Assembly (NCBI GenBank): GCA_000433515.1
Contig: FR891146.1
Location: forward strand, 1 to 7,663
Source of the DNA: Candidatus Colimorpha enterica
GTDB lineage: Bacteria > Bacillota > Clostridia > Oscillospirales > CAG-272
DNA length: 7,663 nt
Direction of reading: 5' to 3'
The translations under genes were made by a program, and so were the position numbers. Below are positions 5,839 to 7,663 of this stretch, in pieces. How positions within the stretch are numbered: position 1 is the stretch's first letter; each line of letters opens with the position of its first letter. The notes under the pieces are model-generated. The model was not told where the DNA came from. It saw nothing but the letters and a program-made list of their open reading frames with translations, and did no database searches.

Positions 5839-5861
5839 CGCCGTTTATCGAAAAAAAGGTA

Positions 5862-6725
5862 TCACTCCCCGTCTTTCCTGACCGCAAATTCCTTGTAAAT
5901 CTCGTTTTTCGGCACTCCCCTGTCTTTAGCCGCACTCTTTATCGCCGCCATCCTGTCAAGCCCGAGCGAAATGTAGTATTCAACGTGCTCCCTGACCGTC
6001 ATCCCGTTAAAAAACGCGCCCTCGTCCCGGTCCTCACTTCCGGAAACGGCAATGACATATTCGCCCCGCGCATTCTCCTTCAGCATTTCAGCCGCCTCGC
6101 CGAGCGTCGTGCGTATGACCTCCTCGTTCAGCTTGGTAAGCTCCCGGCAGAACGACGCGCGCCGACCGCCGCCGAAAATCTCAGCCATAAGCGCAGCCGT
6201 CGCCGCGATCCGGTGCGGCGCTTCATAGAATATCATCGTCCGCGTCTCGGAGGACAGCTCCTCAAGACGCTTCCTTTTCTCCCCCGGCTTGCCCTCAAGA
6301 AATCCCTCGAATACAAACCTCCTCGTCGGAAGCCCGGAGACAATAAGCGCATTCACCGCCGCACAGGCACCCGGGATCGGTATCACCTTTATCCCGTTCT
6401 CCGCACACAGCCTGACAATATCCTCGCCGGGGTCGCTTATCCCCGGAGTCCCCGCGTCGGTGACAAGCGCGCAGGTCTCACCCTCCGAAAGACGCTTTAT
6501 TATCTCCGCCCCGGCTTTTTTAATGCCGTGCTGCTCATATGTCATCATCGGCTTGCTTATCCCGTAAGCCGAAAGCAGCTTTCCCGTCACCCGCGTGTCC
6601 TCCGCGGCAACAAAATCGCAGTCGCCGAGGACCTTCACCGCGCGGTATGTCATGTCGTCAAGATTCCCGATAGGCGTGGCAACAAGATAAAGCGCACCCT
6701 TTTCGGTCATGTTTTTTTCACTCAT
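5862..6725 (-). CDS. rsmI: 16S rRNA (cytidine1402-2'-O)-methyltransferase RsmI
   Basis: 287 residues, normal length for RsmI. It methylates the 2'-hydroxyl of C1402 in the decoding centre of 16S rRNA using S-adenosylmethionine, on the 30S subunit. Family motifs in order: LVATPIGNLDDMTYRA (14-29), AAEDTR (40-45), TDAGTPGISDPG (89-100), IPGACAAVNAL (117-127), FEGFL (139-143), FYEAPHR (166-172) and ELTKLNEE (195-202). The tetrapyrrole-methylase fold is complete, and a small C-terminal helical region (about 241-287) is present. I chose the first ATG (6725-6723) since GGAG (6733-6736) lies 7 bases upstream; Met6 is possible but has no SD. The ATGA overlap with the AroE-AroK gene indicates one transcript. 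The next gene guaA has its own promoter, so this operon probably ends here, though no convincing terminator follows. Confidence 0.96.
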   Translation of the reverse strand: MSEKNMTEKGALYLVATPIGNLDDMTYRAVKVLGDCDFVAAEDTRVTGKLLSAYGISKPMMTYEQHGIKKAGAEIIKRLSEGETCALVTDAGTPGISDPGEDIVRLCAENGIKVIPIPGACAAVNALIVSGLPTRRFVFEGFLEGKPGEKRKRLEELSSETRTMIFYEAPHRIAATAALMAEIFGGGRRASFCRELTKLNEEVIRTTLGEAAEMLKENARGEYVIAVSGSEDRDEGAFFNGMTVREHVEYYISLGLDRMAAIKSAAKDRGVPKNEIYKEFAVRKDGE

Positions 6726-7663
6726 TTGCCTTCTCCCCGCGTCCTGTCCGCTCTGTCCCCGGAGGAAGGGGAGGAGTGCTTCACGAATTCCGCAATGACC
6801 TTCTCCGCCGTTGTCGGAACGTTCTTCCTCGCACTTATCCTCACGTCGCAGTACGCCTTGTATTTCGGATAACGGAAGTGAAACGTCCGCGCAAGGCTTT
6901 CCCTGTCGGAGGTCACCGGACGGTCGGAGGTCGGCATAAGCGCCGCAAGCGGACGGTCAAGCCAGTATACCCTCCCGTTGCGCTTCAGTCTCTCAATGTT
7001 CAGCACATTGAGAACCGCCCCGCCCCCGGTAGCGATCACCTTCCCGGTGTTCCCGCAGGAAAGGGAACGTATCGTCTCCGTCTCGATCTCCCGGAAGGCC
7101 GCCTCCCCCGACTCGGCAAATATCGTTTTTATGTCCTTCCCGGCATTCTTCACGATCACCCTGTCGGTGTCGGTAAACTCCCGCCCGGTCTTTTTCGCAA
7201 TATATTTCCCGACGGTGGTCTTTCCGCTCGACGGCATCCCGATAAGAACAATGTTCTCAAGCGACCCCATCAGCTCCGCATATATCCTGTCGGTAAGCCC
7301 CCCGTCAGCCTTTTTTCCGGTAAAAAGCTCATACGCGGCAACAGCCTGAGACACAAGCATATAAAGCCCGCCCTCGGCAGGAATTCCTGCTTTCAGAGCA
7401 GCACGCACAAGCCTCGTGCGGAGAGGGTTGTATATCACGTCCACCACCCCGACAAGCGCCCCGAACCGCGACAGCCTCACCGGAATGCTCTCGTCGTCGG
7501 GATACATCCCGCACGGCGTGCAGTTTATCAGAAATCCCGCATCGGAGTGCCGCTTTTCGGCACGGTAATAGGTCGTCGCCCCGTCTCTCCCGGTGCGGCT
7601 CATCCGTATCACGTTCACAGCTCCAAGCCCGCGCGCCGCCGCGACCGCAGTGAGGGAGGTCCC
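6722..7663 (-). CDS. Shikimate dehydrogenase-shikimate kinase fusion (N-terminus beyond window)
   Basis: The frame is open from the right edge, giving 313 residues plus stop; the GTG at 7618 is internal because GTSLTAVAAARGLGA in front of it is the continuation of the NADP-binding GxGGTS loop. Residues 1-133 are the AroE C-terminal half: INCTPCGMYP (NADP side, 46-55) and the VDVIYNPLRT...GLYMLVSQAVAAYELFTG block (from 74), whose Gln contacts shikimate. A short linker leads to a complete AroK domain from about 136: Walker A GMPSSGKT (142-149), DTD (165-167) and FREIE (190-194) for shikimate, GGG (213-215), SDRP lid (246-249) and RYPKY (264-268). Together these carry out consecutive steps, dehydroshikimate to shikimate to shikimate 3-phosphate, in aromatic amino acid synthesis. 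The tail HSSPSSGDRADRTRGEGK is outside the kinase fold. It overlaps rsmI by 4 bases. Whether the AroE half has its catalytic Lys/Asp cannot be seen here. Confidence 0.93.
   Translation of the reverse strand, partial: GTSLTAVAAARGLGAVNVIRMSRTGRDGATTYYRAEKRHSDAGFLINCTPCGMYPDDESIPVRLSRFGALVGVVDVIYNPLRTRLVRAALKAGIPAEGGLYMLVSQAVAAYELFTGKKADGGLTDRIYAELMGSLENIVLIGMPSSGKTTVGKYIAKKTGREFTDTDRVIVKNAGKDIKTIFAESGEAAFREIETETIRSLSCGNTGKVIATGGGAVLNVLNIERLKRNGRVYWLDRPLAALMPTSDRPVTSDRESLARTFHFRYPKYKAYCDVRISARKNVPTTAEKVIAEFVKHSSPSSGDRADRTRGEGK

Noticed and set aside
5751..6872. 373-codon open frame on the plus strand opposite rsmI and aroK
   Set aside because: It is antisense to genes with clear family motifs, is rich in Arg and Pro, resembles no family and has no SD. 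GC-rich codon use on the minus strand leaves such frames open.
7616..7618. GTG at 7618 as the start of the AroE-AroK gene
   Set aside because: The frame stays open to the window edge, and the residues before it continue the AroE nucleotide-binding loop, so the gene starts outside the window.

Overview
The window reads as a chromosomal piece of a Gram-positive class Clostridia bacterium, probably a gut Oscillospiraceae/Ruminococcaceae-type lineage. The main reason is a SCIFF (six-cysteine ranthipeptide) precursor with its radical SAM maturase, a pair that is close to a signature of Clostridia. The moderately high GC, AGGAG-type ribosome binding sites, sigma-70/A-type promoters and an AroE-AroK fusion fit this. 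No tRNA, rRNA, CRISPR array, insertion sequence or phage gene is visible, and no stretch longer than 200 bases lacks a gene.

Left block (1-2265, minus strand): a strong promoter (TTGACT-17-TATAAT with an extended -10) drives the 51-residue SCIFF peptide scfA (2039-2194), then the maturase scfB (544-1926), then an Orn/Lys/Arg-decarboxylase-family PLP enzyme whose start overlaps the scfB stop (ATGA) and which runs off the left edge. A terminator-like hairpin sits between scfA and scfB, and a second small hairpin covers the scfB ribosome binding site. Both would favour making more precursor than maturase. A 7-1-7 element resembling a Bacillus Fur box lies at about +1 to +15 of the scfA promoter. 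The precursor has Gly where, from memory, the characterised SCIFF peptides have the thioether-acceptor Thr.

Middle block (2327-4140, plus strand): a divergent promoter drives a two-gene operon, a NUDIX hydrolase (2395-2916) and a DUF1015 protein (2918-4087). It ends at a perfect 16-bp hairpin shared with the convergent guaA gene.

Right block (4153-7663, minus strand): guaA (GMP synthetase) with its own near-perfect consensus promoter; upstream of it rsmI (16S rRNA C1402 2'-O-methyltransferase), overlapped by 4 bases with an AroE-AroK fusion that enters from the right edge. These are housekeeping genes for purine, ribosome and aromatic amino acid metabolism. The ranthipeptide cluster is the part of the window that merits closer attention.
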